Position numbers and translations under genes: made by a program
Part shown: positions 18,411 to 25,949 of the stretch, one piece after another
How the letters are laid out: each line of letters starts with the position of its first letter
Position numbering within the stretch: position 1 is the stretch's first letter
DNA from: Methylotenera sp.
GTDB taxonomy: Bacteria; Pseudomonadota; Gammaproteobacteria; Burkholderiales; Methylophilaceae
Length of the DNA: 44,481 bases
Assembly: GCA_030652995.1 (NCBI GenBank)
Contig: JAUSAG010000002.1
Span: 1 to 44,481 of the forward strand
Reading direction: 5' to 3'
Notes under the pieces: model-generated
Told to the model about the DNA's origin: nothing
The model's input: only the letters and a program-made list of their open reading frames with translations
The model's database searches: none

Positions 18411-20207
18411 TTATTTTCCTAATGCATACACCAAAACATTATCCCCCGCAGGGAAGCCAAAAATCGCGTTACCCCCTGCTACAACTGCAACATATTGCAC
18501 ACCATCAATTTCATAGCTAATTGGAGGTGCATTCACACCGGCATCCACTTTTGCTTGCCATAATAAATTGCCAGTGTTGCTATTGTAAGCATTGAGCTTA
18601 CCATCGCCCTCACCCATAAACACCAAGCCGCCGCGTGTGGCAAGCACGCCACCCATCAGCGGTTGTTCTGTTTTTACTTGCCAGCGCATTTTACCTGTTG
18701 TTAAGTTGATGGCGGATAACACACCCCAGCGCGGGTCTTTGGTTGGCTCAGACGATGCATAGCGAATTGCAGGCAAGCCATTTTTAGCAGGTTCTTCTAC
18801 CAGCGTATATTTAATGGGCGCATGTATGCCTGCAACAAAGCTGGTTTGATTTTGTTCGTCCAATGCGCTCGGGCTCCAGTTTGACCCGCCCAAAATACCT
18901 GGGTACAACACCGTACCTTCTGTTGTCGCTTTAGCAAACAGATTTTTTTGTGGTACAAAAGCGTCTGATTTCATGATGAGCTGGCCTGTTGCACGATCGT
19001 TGATGTAGTACCAGCCAGTTTTACTGGCTTGACCCACAGCAGCAATTTTTTTGCCATCTTTCTCATAATCAAACAATACCGGCGGGCTGGCTAAATCATA
19101 ACCCCAAACATCATGCGGCACTTGCTGATAATGCCATTTTATTTTGCCAGTTTCTGTATCTAGCGCCACTAGTGATACTGTATATAAATTATCCCCCGGG
19201 CGCGAAATGTCATTCATCTGTGGCGACGGGTTGCCCGTACCAAAAAATAAAGTATTCGTTTTAGGGTCAATCGCTGGTGTACTCCAAGCCGAGCCGCCAC
19301 CATAACGCCATGCGTCTTTATTATTCTCTAAACTCGCTTTCTCGGCGGCTATATCTCGGTTAAGCGAAATACCATCAGAGGTGGTTTCTGCAAACACACC
19401 CTCCCACCCTTGCGCCGGAATGGTATCAAACTGCCAAACACGCTTGCCGCTTTTAACTTCATAAGCCGCTAAAAATCCAGGGCGACCATAACGTCCATCC
19501 ACACCAATTACAGCGCCCAACGGAGCATCCAACCTAGGCGTATCCACATGCAAACCATAACCAACACCTGTGACACCTACAATCACCTTGCCGCGATAAA
19601 CCACAGGTGCCATATTGATGCCGATACCAGTACCGCCGTATGACTCTTTTTGGCTTTTTGCATCCAATTTACTTAAGGAACTGGTATTTTCTGTCAGCGC
19701 CGTATCATCAGCGACGTCAATATCCCAAACCTTGGCACCCGTATTTGCATCCAATGCAATCAACCTGGCATCTACCGTGCCAATAAACACTTTGCCCTCG
19801 CTCACGGCTACGCCCCTGTTCGCTGGGCCACAACACATTTTCCAATTGGCTTTACGTTCATGCTTGTAGCGCCATAATTCCAAGCCTGTTTTAGCATCTA
19901 ACGCGACTACATGGCTGTAAGGTAAAGCTACGACCATCACACCATTAGCGACAATCGGCGTTGCCTGAAAAGTTGCTGATACACCGCTCTTAAACTGCCA
20001 AGCCAGCGTTAAATTTTTAACATTTTGTGGGTTGATTTGCGTAAGTGGTGACATGCGTTGATTGGTATAATCACGTCCATAGTTAGGCCAATCATTATTC
20101 GACTTATGAGTGATACCACTACAAGCAACTACACCTAAGCAGCTGAGTAACAGCAACGTTTGGGTGTTAATGAATTTTAATAGCTTAATTTGCAACAGCT
20201 TAGGCAT
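18411..20207 (-). CDS. PQQ-dehydrogenase-fold lipoprotein (quinoprotein alcohol dehydrogenase family)
   Basis: The 598-residue protein starts with a signal ending in a lipobox-like VVACSG. The rest is an eight-bladed propeller with W-motif blades (for example LDAKTGLELWRY and LDANTGAKVWDI). A vicinal disulfide CCGPANRG (Cys125-Cys126) is kept, as in methanol dehydrogenase, and GTGNPSPQM plus RPGDNLYT match PQQ alcohol dehydrogenases. In the active-site loop the sequence is PHDVWGYDLASPP, with Gly369 where relatives have the catalytic Asp of WDxD; the metal-ligand Glu of the usual GAELGVRG segment also looks replaced (GAVIGVDG). No cytochrome c domain is present. Start at the ATG with AAGGA 8 bases before it; an ATG 18 bases upstream is less likely. 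It is operonic with the GDSL esterase. PQQ binding is likely; catalysis is uncertain. Confidence 0.8.
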   Translation of the reverse strand: MPKLLQIKLLKFINTQTLLLLSCLGVVACSGITHKSNNDWPNYGRDYTNQRMSPLTQINPQNVKNLTLAWQFKSGVSATFQATPIVANGVMVVALPYSHVVALDAKTGLELWRYKHERKANWKMCCGPANRGVAVSEGKVFIGTVDARLIALDANTGAKVWDIDVADDTALTENTSSLSKLDAKSQKESYGGTGIGINMAPVVYRGKVIVGVTGVGYGLHVDTPRLDAPLGAVIGVDGRYGRPGFLAAYEVKSGKRVWQFDTIPAQGWEGVFAETTSDGISLNRDIAAEKASLENNKDAWRYGGGSAWSTPAIDPKTNTLFFGTGNPSPQMNDISRPGDNLYTVSLVALDTETGKIKWHYQQVPHDVWGYDLASPPVLFDYEKDGKKIAAVGQASKTGWYYINDRATGQLIMKSDAFVPQKNLFAKATTEGTVLYPGILGGSNWSPSALDEQNQTSFVAGIHAPIKYTLVEEPAKNGLPAIRYASSEPTKDPRWGVLSAINLTTGKMRWQVKTEQPLMGGVLATRGGLVFMGEGDGKLNAYNSNTGNLLWQAKVDAGVNAPPISYEIDGVQYVAVVAGGNAIFGFPAGDNVLVYALGK

Positions 20208-20319
20208 TACAACCTTCCTTCTCATTCAACTTAATAGCTACTTTATAAAATAGCACAACATTCAAACTATACTGATTTGTATAGCTTATGCCAATTTACC
20301 GACTTGTCAGTAAAAACTC

Positions 20320-20336
20320 ATCATGAATTTCATGAT
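20320..20336. promoter_or_regulatory. 17-bp near-perfect palindrome in the divergent intergenic region
   Basis: ATCATGAA-T-TTCATGAT is an exact 8+8 inverted repeat with a one-base centre. It lies between the divergent PQQ-type and EF-hand genes (gap 20208-20524), nearer the former. The size and symmetry suit a dimeric repressor site, but T-rich sequence follows it, so a hairpin role is also possible. The rest of the gap is AT-rich with only the EF-hand gene's ribosome binding site (CAGGAG) recognisable. Confidence 0.3.
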
Positions 20337-20524
20337 TTTTAATTTTTGAAAGAGCTGTCTAGTATTTTGCATATAAATGCCCAGTCATGTGATATGCGGC
20401 GATGGTTAAAATTCCTGAAAATAAATATACAGCAGGTTGCTATGTTGGATAGCGTACAGACTTAATTAACGCTCCCGCTTATTCTTAGCCGTAGTTCATT
20501 TTTACATTATTTCAGGAGATTACC

Positions 20525-20809
20525 ATGAAAAATAACACACACATAAAATCTACTCTGCTCATTGTTGCATTGACAGCAAGCTCAGTTAGTACGCAAGTCT
20601 TCGCTTTGGATGATATGGCTGATGCAAATCAAACACACTATACAACCTCGTTCAAAGCATTGGACGTTGACAACAGCAATAGCCTTACTAAATCAGAAGT
20701 AAAAAGTGAAAAGCTTTTTAATAATCACTTTAATGATGCCGACAAAGACAATGACGGTAGCCTTGATCAAGAAGAATATACAAATTACAAGTTGAAAAAA
20801 AAATGTTAA
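20525..20809 (+). CDS. Secreted small EF-hand protein
   Basis: The 94-residue protein has a Sec signal peptide (about 1-27, ending QVFA). Two EF-hand loops follow, DVDNSNSLTKSE and DADKDNDGSLDQEE, the second canonical with Asp/Asn at positions 1, 3 and 5, Gly at 6 and Glu at 12. It should bind Ca2+ in the periplasm or outside. CAGGAG lies 7 bases before the ATG. The gene ends in a run of nine A (20795-20803) just before TGT TAA, and the BON gene starts 4 bases after the stop in the +1 frame. A slip at this run would join the two into one secreted protein. Confidence 0.8.
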   Translation: MKNNTHIKSTLLIVALTASSVSTQVFALDDMADANQTHYTTSFKALDVDNSNSLTKSEVKSEKLFNNHFNDADKDNDGSLDQEEYTNYKLKKKC

Positions 20810-20813
20810 ACGG

Positions 20814-21044
20814 ATGGCCAAAGATAGTTTTATCACCTCAAAAGTTAAAGGTAATTTATTAAAAGATGAGGGTCTAAAAAGCCTGAAAGTAAGTGTTAAA
20901 ACGCATCAAGGTGTTGTGTTGTTAAGTGGCTTTGTTGAAACGGAAGATCAAATTCAGCAAGCTGGAAAAATTGCAGCTGATACTGAAGGCGTTAAATCAG
21001 TTAAAAATAGTTTGATGCTGAAAAAAAGACTAGGTTTCTTTTAA
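20814..21044 (+). CDS. BON-domain protein without its own signal peptide
   Basis: The 76-residue protein is a single BON domain: DSFITSKVKGNLLKDEGLKS, then a VLLSGFVET strand, then AADTEGVKSVKNSL. It closely resembles the BON lipoprotein at 24188-24529. BON domains normally sit in the periplasm and bind membranes (OsmY, DolP), yet no export signal precedes this one. No Shine-Dalgarno is visible before its ATG; the upstream stop is 4 bases away. It may be translated by coupling, or it may be the second half of a frameshifted EF-hand/BON protein. The domain call is firm; the start is uncertain. Confidence 0.75.
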   Translation: MAKDSFITSKVKGNLLKDEGLKSLKVSVKTHQGVVLLSGFVETEDQIQQAGKIAADTEGVKSVKNSLMLKKRLGFF

Positions 21045-21140
21045 GTAATTTTTTAGCTACGGCAGATATTGTAATAATTAAAAATTTAACCCCGCTTATT
21101 GATTTACAAAAGGGCGCTTTGCACAACAAGAACACTCCGA

Positions 21141-21168
21141 CTTTCTATGCACTAAAGTGCATAGAAAG
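21141..21168. terminator. Perfect 12-bp hairpin downstream of the EF-hand/BON pair
   Basis: CTTTCTATGCAC at 21141-21152 and its exact reverse complement at 21157-21168 flank a TAAA loop. Flanking CGA and TCG can add pairs around one bulged G. No T-run follows, so if it ends transcription it does so imperfectly; it also lies 190 bases from the next gene end on the other strand. I see nothing else in the intergenic stretch 21045-21348. Confidence 0.45.
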
Positions 21169-21348
21169 GTCGTATGCACGAAGCTAAAAAACAGCACTAT
21201 TTTAACTAAAATATCAAACCTTGTTATTCTGAGCACGGAGCATAATCCAATATAATCAATCACAAGAAATTACCGGGCTTCTACTCAGCGCCTGCCTGTT
21301 AACGAAATTAGCTGATGCAATTTCAAACAGTTTAATTATTAATATAGC

Positions 21349-22233
21349 CTACTGGGCTACCTGCTGGCGCTGATATTCCTTACGTTTCATTTTCAAGTAC
21401 TCGTCGCGCTCAACTTCATGCAACTGGCGGGAATATTTTTCATTGAAGTTATACCACAGCAGTAGCCGTTGCTCTAGCTGAGCTTTGGCAGGTGTAGCCA
21501 ATGCAGCAAGATAAGCATCGATTGCTAGGTAATAGCGCATAGTATTGCGTTCAACCACACCGCGTACCCCTTGAATATAGGCAGCCTTGCCATTGGGCAG
21601 TTTGCCGGTGACGGTAAACCCGACTTTACCCCTGCCGATGGTTGCCAGGTAGCCTTTCATTGCGAGTCTACCTGTTAAACCAAAGCTATAGGCATAGGTG
21701 ACATGTAGAAATGTGCGACCACCTTTAACCGGTATAGCCTCAACCCAGATACGATAATCACGGGTACTTAAGGGGCCGTTCTCGGCGTTGAGTTCCAGTG
21801 CAAAATAATCCGGCGTTGTGATAATTCCACGATAGTTAAACTCGACGCGATAGGTATCCGCCAGCAGTTGATCATATTTTTTACCAAGATTGACGGTGAG
21901 GATAGTCTTAGCATCATTGCTGGATGCATGACAGTATTTAATATTAATGTGCAGTATCAGTACATCACACCAATGCGCGGGGTCGTTGAGTGCCATATTA
22001 ACGGTGGCAAATGGATGATCGACCACAGCATATATTTCGCCTTTTAAATCGTGCGAGGATTCCGTAGAGTTAAGATACAGCGCACGTTGATACTGATTGC
22101 TACGCAGTTGCTTGGTTAATTCGGTGTACTTTGCGCGTAAAGCTATGCTAGATAGGTTTGACTCGGCGGCCGATGTGTTCCCGCTAACTAACCATAGACA
22201 GCCAATAGTTAGCAAAAAGGTTACCCAGCGCAT
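21349..22233 (-). CDS. Exported protein of unknown function (possible START/SRPBCC-like fold)
   Basis: The 294-residue protein starts MRWVTF, with AAGGA 7 bases upstream; an ATG 30 bases earlier has no such site. Residues 1-23 form a Sec signal (ending TSAAES). The body has alternating strands and helices (HPFATVNMALNDPAHWCDV, GRTFLHVTYAYSFG, GYLATIGRGKVGFTV), which hints at an SRPBCC-like barrel, and the end is a charged helix (EYLKMKRKEYQRQQ). I do not recognise a named family. It lies 81 bases downstream of the phospholipase D-like lipoprotein gene on the same strand, so a shared role at the envelope, perhaps lipid binding, is a guess from context. Confidence 0.7.
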   Translation of the reverse strand: MRWVTFLLTIGCLWLVSGNTSAAESNLSSIALRAKYTELTKQLRSNQYQRALYLNSTESSHDLKGEIYAVVDHPFATVNMALNDPAHWCDVLILHINIKYCHASSNDAKTILTVNLGKKYDQLLADTYRVEFNYRGIITTPDYFALELNAENGPLSTRDYRIWVEAIPVKGGRTFLHVTYAYSFGLTGRLAMKGYLATIGRGKVGFTVTGKLPNGKAAYIQGVRGVVERNTMRYYLAIDAYLAALATPAKAQLEQRLLLWYNFNEKYSRQLHEVERDEYLKMKRKEYQRQQVAQ

Positions 22234-22314
22234 AGATTTATCCTTATTTATAAAAGTCTGCATATGACAAACTCGGTTTCATTGAGAAAATACCACTGGT
22301 TTATTGTAAATAGT

Positions 22315-23724
22315 TTAAAGGAAGCGTGCCCACAAACGCGCCGCTCTTTCTTTAATACGTGAGCTGACTGGACGTTTTCTCCACGATTCCAGCGTCACAA
22401 GTTTGGACGATTCCAGATCTTTTTCAAACAAGGTCTGCATTTGATCACCGAAACCTTGTCCCAGCATGACGGCGTTGATTTCCTGATTGTTGACGAAACT
22501 GCGCCAGTCAAGATTGGTCGAGCCTATCGTTGACCATACACCGTCTATGAGCGCAGTCTTGGCATGCAGCAATGCGTCCTGTCTTTCATAAATTTTGACA
22601 TTTGCACTCAGTAGCTCATCGTAATAAGAACGTGATGCATAAAACACCATGATCGAATCTGTTTTTTCTGGTAGTAATAGCCTTACGTCAACGCCACGCT
22701 TTACTGCATCCTTCAATGCTGCAAGTAGTTGCGGATCAGGGATAAAATAGGCGTTGGTCAGAAAAATCCGGGTTTCTGCACTATTGATAGCAGAGAGCAA
22801 TGTGGCATAGATCTGGCTGTAGGGTTCTTCTGGCGAGCTACCGATAGCGCGCACGACCTCATTACCCTTACTGACGAGCTCAGGAAAGTAATTTCTAGCG
22901 GTCAATAGCTCACCATTTTGTTGGCTCCATGTTGCCATAAACAGTTTTTGAAACTCAGTGACTACTGGGCCTACCATGCGTAAATGGGTATCTCGCCATG
23001 GTTGTTTGTCTTTTGTAGATTTAGACTTACTGGATGAACCTTTGCCAAAGGAACCGCTAGAGTAAACGCTACTAATATTAATACCGCCAACAAAAGCGAT
23101 CTGACCATCCACAATCAATAGCTTACGATGATCTCGCTGGTTGACTTGCCAGTTTTTACGCATATTGAGTGGGTTAATCGGGTTGAATTCCAAAACATTC
23201 ACGCCGACCTCTTTCAAAGCGTTAAAAAACGCTTCAGGTGTATTGATTGACCCTACACTATCGTAAATCAAGTTTACCTGCACGCCGCTTCTTTGCTTGC
23301 TAATGAGTTGTTCGGCAAAACGCTGCCCGATTTCATCATCCTCAATGATGAAGGTCTCCATATTAATATGGTCCTTCGCATTCTCTATAGCTGCAAACAT
23401 AGCGCTGTAAGTGGTCGGGCCATCAACCAGCAACTCAACTTTGTTGCCTACTACCAGTGGGCTGCCTACAATCTCCGCTTCCAGCGCCAGATGTTTATCG
23501 AAGATATTGGTATCGTCGCCATTTTTCTTAAGCCTAGCGAGAATCGCCTTGCTCTGCTGAGCGGTCAATGGGCCATTTGCATCATCAAGTTGTACCGGAT
23601 GCGATGGCGCCATCGCCATATCTGGCACCATGATGGGTATTGATGTACAACCTAGGAGCATTGACATACATAGCATTGTTGCCAGTTTTGCAATACTGAA
23701 ATACTTAATTTTATGTATATCCAT
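22315..23724 (-). CDS. Phospholipase D / cardiolipin synthase-like lipoprotein
   Basis: The 469-residue protein carries two HKD motifs, HRKLLIVDGQIAFVGG and HAKTALIDGVWSTIGSTN, the paired catalytic sites of the phospholipase D superfamily. The overall layout (NMETFIIEDDEIGQRF, VNLIYDSVGS, NAYFIPDPQLL) fits bacterial cardiolipin synthases. Unlike ClsA it has no N-terminal membrane hairpins. Instead the start MDIHKIKYF leads to a lipobox MLLGC near residue 25, so it is probably a periplasmic lipoprotein. The start was chosen because GGAG lies 10 bases before this ATG; an ATG 42 bases upstream would bury the signal. The reaction is likely phosphatidyl transfer or phosphodiester hydrolysis; the exact substrate is unknown. 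Confidence 0.88.
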   Translation of the reverse strand: MDIHKIKYFSIAKLATMLCMSMLLGCTSIPIMVPDMAMAPSHPVQLDDANGPLTAQQSKAILARLKKNGDDTNIFDKHLALEAEIVGSPLVVGNKVELLVDGPTTYSAMFAAIENAKDHINMETFIIEDDEIGQRFAEQLISKQRSGVQVNLIYDSVGSINTPEAFFNALKEVGVNVLEFNPINPLNMRKNWQVNQRDHRKLLIVDGQIAFVGGINISSVYSSGSFGKGSSSKSKSTKDKQPWRDTHLRMVGPVVTEFQKLFMATWSQQNGELLTARNYFPELVSKGNEVVRAIGSSPEEPYSQIYATLLSAINSAETRIFLTNAYFIPDPQLLAALKDAVKRGVDVRLLLPEKTDSIMVFYASRSYYDELLSANVKIYERQDALLHAKTALIDGVWSTIGSTNLDWRSFVNNQEINAVMLGQGFGDQMQTLFEKDLESSKLVTLESWRKRPVSSRIKERAARLWARFL

Positions 23725-24187
23725 CAACAAGTATCTCCAGCAAATAGCCACCCTAACTAAACACATTGCTCTCTGTGACTAACTATTTTTTCACAAGATT
23801 GAAGTGAGGTCAAAAATCAGTACAAAACCCTAGAACAAAAGAAGCCATGTTGGCGGAAGTTGCCAGGGCAAAAACACGCCTACATCAGGTTGGCAAAATA
23901 ACGCATAAATTATCGGTCGTCTGTACGCTAGCGTACGTAAAGCTGACTGAAAATTTACAGCAATGACTTCCGTATATGTACGTTAGCGCACGGATAAACT
24001 TTTAATGGAAGGTTAGAATTGTCATATTGATTAAGTAATTAATAGATACGTGCTGACACGTATATCCAATTAATTTTCATAGCGTTAAGGTATTTATCAC
24101 AATAAAAAATGGCAATAGAAGTATGCAAGAGTTGTCATCATTAAAATTTTTAATTGTCTATTTTTTAAATTCACATGGAGTACAGTC
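23725..24187. other. Gene-free stretch with three short palindromes
   Basis: No convincing gene lies between the divergent lipoprotein genes. Three inverted repeats stand out: GTACGCTAGCGTAC at 23923-23936 (fully self-complementary), a related copy GTACGTTAGCGCAC at 23978-23991 (12 of 14 the same), and TACGTG-CTGA-CACGTA at 24047-24062. The two related copies are 55 bases apart and could be operator half-sites or hairpins of a small RNA. The BON lipoprotein's ribosome binding site (TGGAG) is at the right end. Confidence 0.4.
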
Positions 24188-24529
24188 ATGAAACAACTTA
24201 AATATATCCCTACAATTATCCTTGCTGGCGTATTAGCCACAACACTGGGTTGTGCCTCAACCACCCAAAATAAAGAAGCATCAACGTCTAAGAAAGAAAG
24301 CGCAGGTGAATACATTGATGACAGCGTTATTACGACAAAGATAAAAGCTGCGATATTAAATGACCCTACATTAAAATCAGCTGAAATAAACGTCGAAACC
24401 TACAAGGGCGTGGTGCAGTTGAGTGGTTTTGTTAGCTCAGAAGCTAACATTGACAAGGCGGTCAAAATTGCACGCGGCGTTAATGGTGTGACCTCTGTTA
24501 AAAACGACATGCGACTAAAAGTTAAGTAG
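24188..24529 (+). CDS. BON-domain lipoprotein (OsmY-like)
   Basis: The 113-residue protein has a lipoprotein signal with lipobox TLGC (Cys22), a short Ser/Lys-rich linker, and a BON domain from about residue 42 (YIDDSVITTKIKAAILNDPT, VVQLSGFVSS, GVNGVTSVKNDMRL). BON lipoproteins sit at the periplasmic face and are often induced by osmotic or envelope stress. GGAG lies 8 bases before the ATG. It is the first of four small stress-type genes on this strand (to 25403) and is the likely paralogue of the BON gene at 20814-21044. Confidence 0.9.
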   Translation: MKQLKYIPTIILAGVLATTLGCASTTQNKEASTSKKESAGEYIDDSVITTKIKAAILNDPTLKSAEINVETYKGVVQLSGFVSSEANIDKAVKIARGVNGVTSVKNDMRLKVK

Positions 24530-24560
24530 TCAATCTGATTTTTTTATAAGGAGTAAAAAA

Positions 24561-24707
24561 ATGCTTGGAACCATAGCAGTTATATTACTGATTCTCTGGG
24601 TACTTGGCTTAGTTTCAGCGTATACCATGGGTGGATTAATTCACATTCTTTTGGTTGTAGCCATTGTGGTGATATTGGTACGCGTGATTCAAGGACGACG
24701 TTTGTAG
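24561..24707 (+). CDS. Lmo0937-family small membrane protein
   Basis: The 48-residue peptide starts MLGTIAVILLILWVLGLVS, continues with YTMGGLIHILLVVAIVVIL and ends with a basic QGRRL. That two-helix pattern is the Lmo0937 family, widespread and often beside stress genes. AAGGAG lies 7 bases before the ATG, and the gene begins 31 bases after the BON lipoprotein stop. Function unknown; it probably sits in the inner membrane as part of a stress response. Confidence 0.88.
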   Translation: MLGTIAVILLILWVLGLVSAYTMGGLIHILLVVAIVVILVRVIQGRRL

Positions 24708-24792
24708 GTGAGTAAATGAAACGGTTCACCACATCTACTTTACTAAGGCACCCAGTTATCTGTGTAAATATTTTGTGGAGGAGAAGATTAAG

Positions 24793-25005
24793 ATGAATGC
24801 AGTCAAAATGTTGGCAATCGCGCTGATCGTGGCTGGCGCACTTGGGTTGGCGTATGGTAGTTTTACCTACACAAAAGAGACACATCAAGCCAAGATAGGC
24901 CCGATAGAGCTTTCAGTTAAAGACAAAGAATCCGTAAACGTTCCGGTATGGGCTGGTGTGGCAGCGATGGTGGTGGGCGCTTTCCTGCTTTTCGCACGCA
25001 AGTAG
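24793..25005 (+). CDS. Small two-helix membrane protein of unknown function
   Basis: The 70-residue protein has a helix at about 5-25, a periplasmic loop (YTKETHQAKIGPIELSVKDK) and a second helix at about 48-66 ending FARK. Similar peptides with a GPI-containing loop are common beside Lmo0937 and BON genes in proteobacteria, but I cannot attach a named function. The ATG at 24793 follows GGAGGAG by 9 bases; a GTG 18 bases upstream overlaps that binding site and is rejected. It lies 85 bases after the Lmo0937-type gene. Confidence 0.75.
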   Translation: MNAVKMLAIALIVAGALGLAYGSFTYTKETHQAKIGPIELSVKDKESVNVPVWAGVAAMVVGAFLLFARK

Positions 25006-25088
25006 CATTAGTCCCTGAGCTAAGAAATAAACAACAACGTTTAAGTTTAAATATATTAAGTACAGTTTAATTATCAATGGAGAAGATC

Positions 25089-25403
25089 ATGGAAAGTCTA
25101 GCTAACCAATTCAACAAAAGTCAATTAATTAACGAGTTTAAAGCAGTAATTGCAGATGCTGAAGCACTGCTAAAAGCCACGGCAAATACTAGTGGCGAAA
25201 AAATTGCTGAGGTGCGATCCAAAGCAGAAAAATCACTAAGCATTGCAAAAGCCAAGTTAGCCGATGCGCAAGATGAAGTGTTAGCCAAAACCAAAGCAGC
25301 GGTCAAAGTGACCGATGTTTATGTACATGAAAATCCATGGCGCTCTATTGGGCTTGCTGCTGGGGTTGGTGTTGTTATCGGTTTACTTATTGGCCGACGC
25401 TAG
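25089..25403 (+). CDS. DUF883 (YqjD/ElaB-type) membrane-anchored protein
   Basis: The 104-residue protein has a long charged helix rich in Ala, Lys and Glu (about 10-75), then the family signature YVHENPWRSIGLAAGVGVVIGLLIGRR with its C-terminal membrane anchor. YqjD and ElaB tether ribosomes or other factors to the membrane in stationary phase. The second ATG is chosen as start because GGAG lies 6 bases before it; the first ATG overlaps that site. It closes the small stress-gene series. Confidence 0.88.
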   Translation: MESLANQFNKSQLINEFKAVIADAEALLKATANTSGEKIAEVRSKAEKSLSIAKAKLADAQDEVLAKTKAAVKVTDVYVHENPWRSIGLAAGVGVVIGLLIGRR

Positions 25404-25514
25404 CATTACTATACTGCCAGCAGTGCCGCGTGATAATGAGTTACCTAGGTAAATTTAAATTCTCAAGATATAAGTTTATCTATGAAAAATACGACTATAG
25501 GTTTAACTGTCTGT

Positions 25515-25790
25515 TTAGAAACAACTACAAGATAATGCTTCTAATCCAGCATTATCTTGAATCACAATGTCACCACGACTATAGCTAATTAGCATTTTAT
25601 GTTGCAATGTGCATGCAGCCTTGGTCACGCCTGCAGGCCCGTGCACGCCTAATTTTTGCGCCAAAGTATCCTGAGTGATATGAAAATACTGCGATTGTGA
25701 TCTATCCCGGATCATTAAAAGTAACTTTGCTAAACACTACTCCACTGCATGAAAACGCGTGCAGACCCCACATGTGCACATAACGATGAA
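25515..25790 (-). pseudogene. Decayed C-terminal part of a Crp/Fnr-family regulator
   Basis: Read on the minus strand, 25773 to 25515 gives VCTRFHAVE, a TAG stop at 25737-25739, then CLAKLLLMIRDRSQS and FHITQDTLAQKLGVHGPAGVTKAA, ending GLEALSCSCF. This is the hinge and winged-helix domain of a Crp/Fnr-type regulator, in one frame apart from a stop where relatives usually carry Gln. The sensor domain is missing: upstream sequence (toward 25949) is not recognisable. An ATG downstream of the stop leaves a 66-residue open frame that might make a DNA-binding fragment, but it has no good binding site. It stands divergently beside ccoN, a common place for such regulators. Confidence 0.8.
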
Positions 25791-25841
25791 CAAAAAAATC
25801 TTCATATAAAAACAAATGTTTTATTTCTTAATGCCCACCAA

Positions 25842-25855
25842 TTGACCTGTATCAA
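25842..25855. promoter_or_regulatory. FNR/Anr-type box upstream of ccoN
   Basis: TTGAC-CTGT-ATCAA matches the FNR consensus TTGAT-N4-ATCAA at nine of ten positions. Its centre lies about 101 bases before the ccoN start codon. Oxygen control of cbb3 operons by FNR/Anr/FixK is well established in proteobacteria. The -10 element is not obvious; TAAAAT at 25893-25898 is one candidate, though its spacing from the box is not the classical 41.5. Confidence 0.65.
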
Positions 25856-25949
25856 ATACGACCTTGACCAAATGCGACAAAATGTCACGGTGTAAAATTC
25901 ACAATGAATTATCAATAAGCAACACTCTTACGCACTTGGGGGGAACTAA

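Noticed and set aside
25528-25559. Perfect 12-bp inverted repeat with an 8-base loop, looking like a terminator
   Set aside because: It lies inside the coding end of the decayed Crp/Fnr-type gene (DNAGLEALSC), where the symmetry arises from codons; no T-run follows on either strand.
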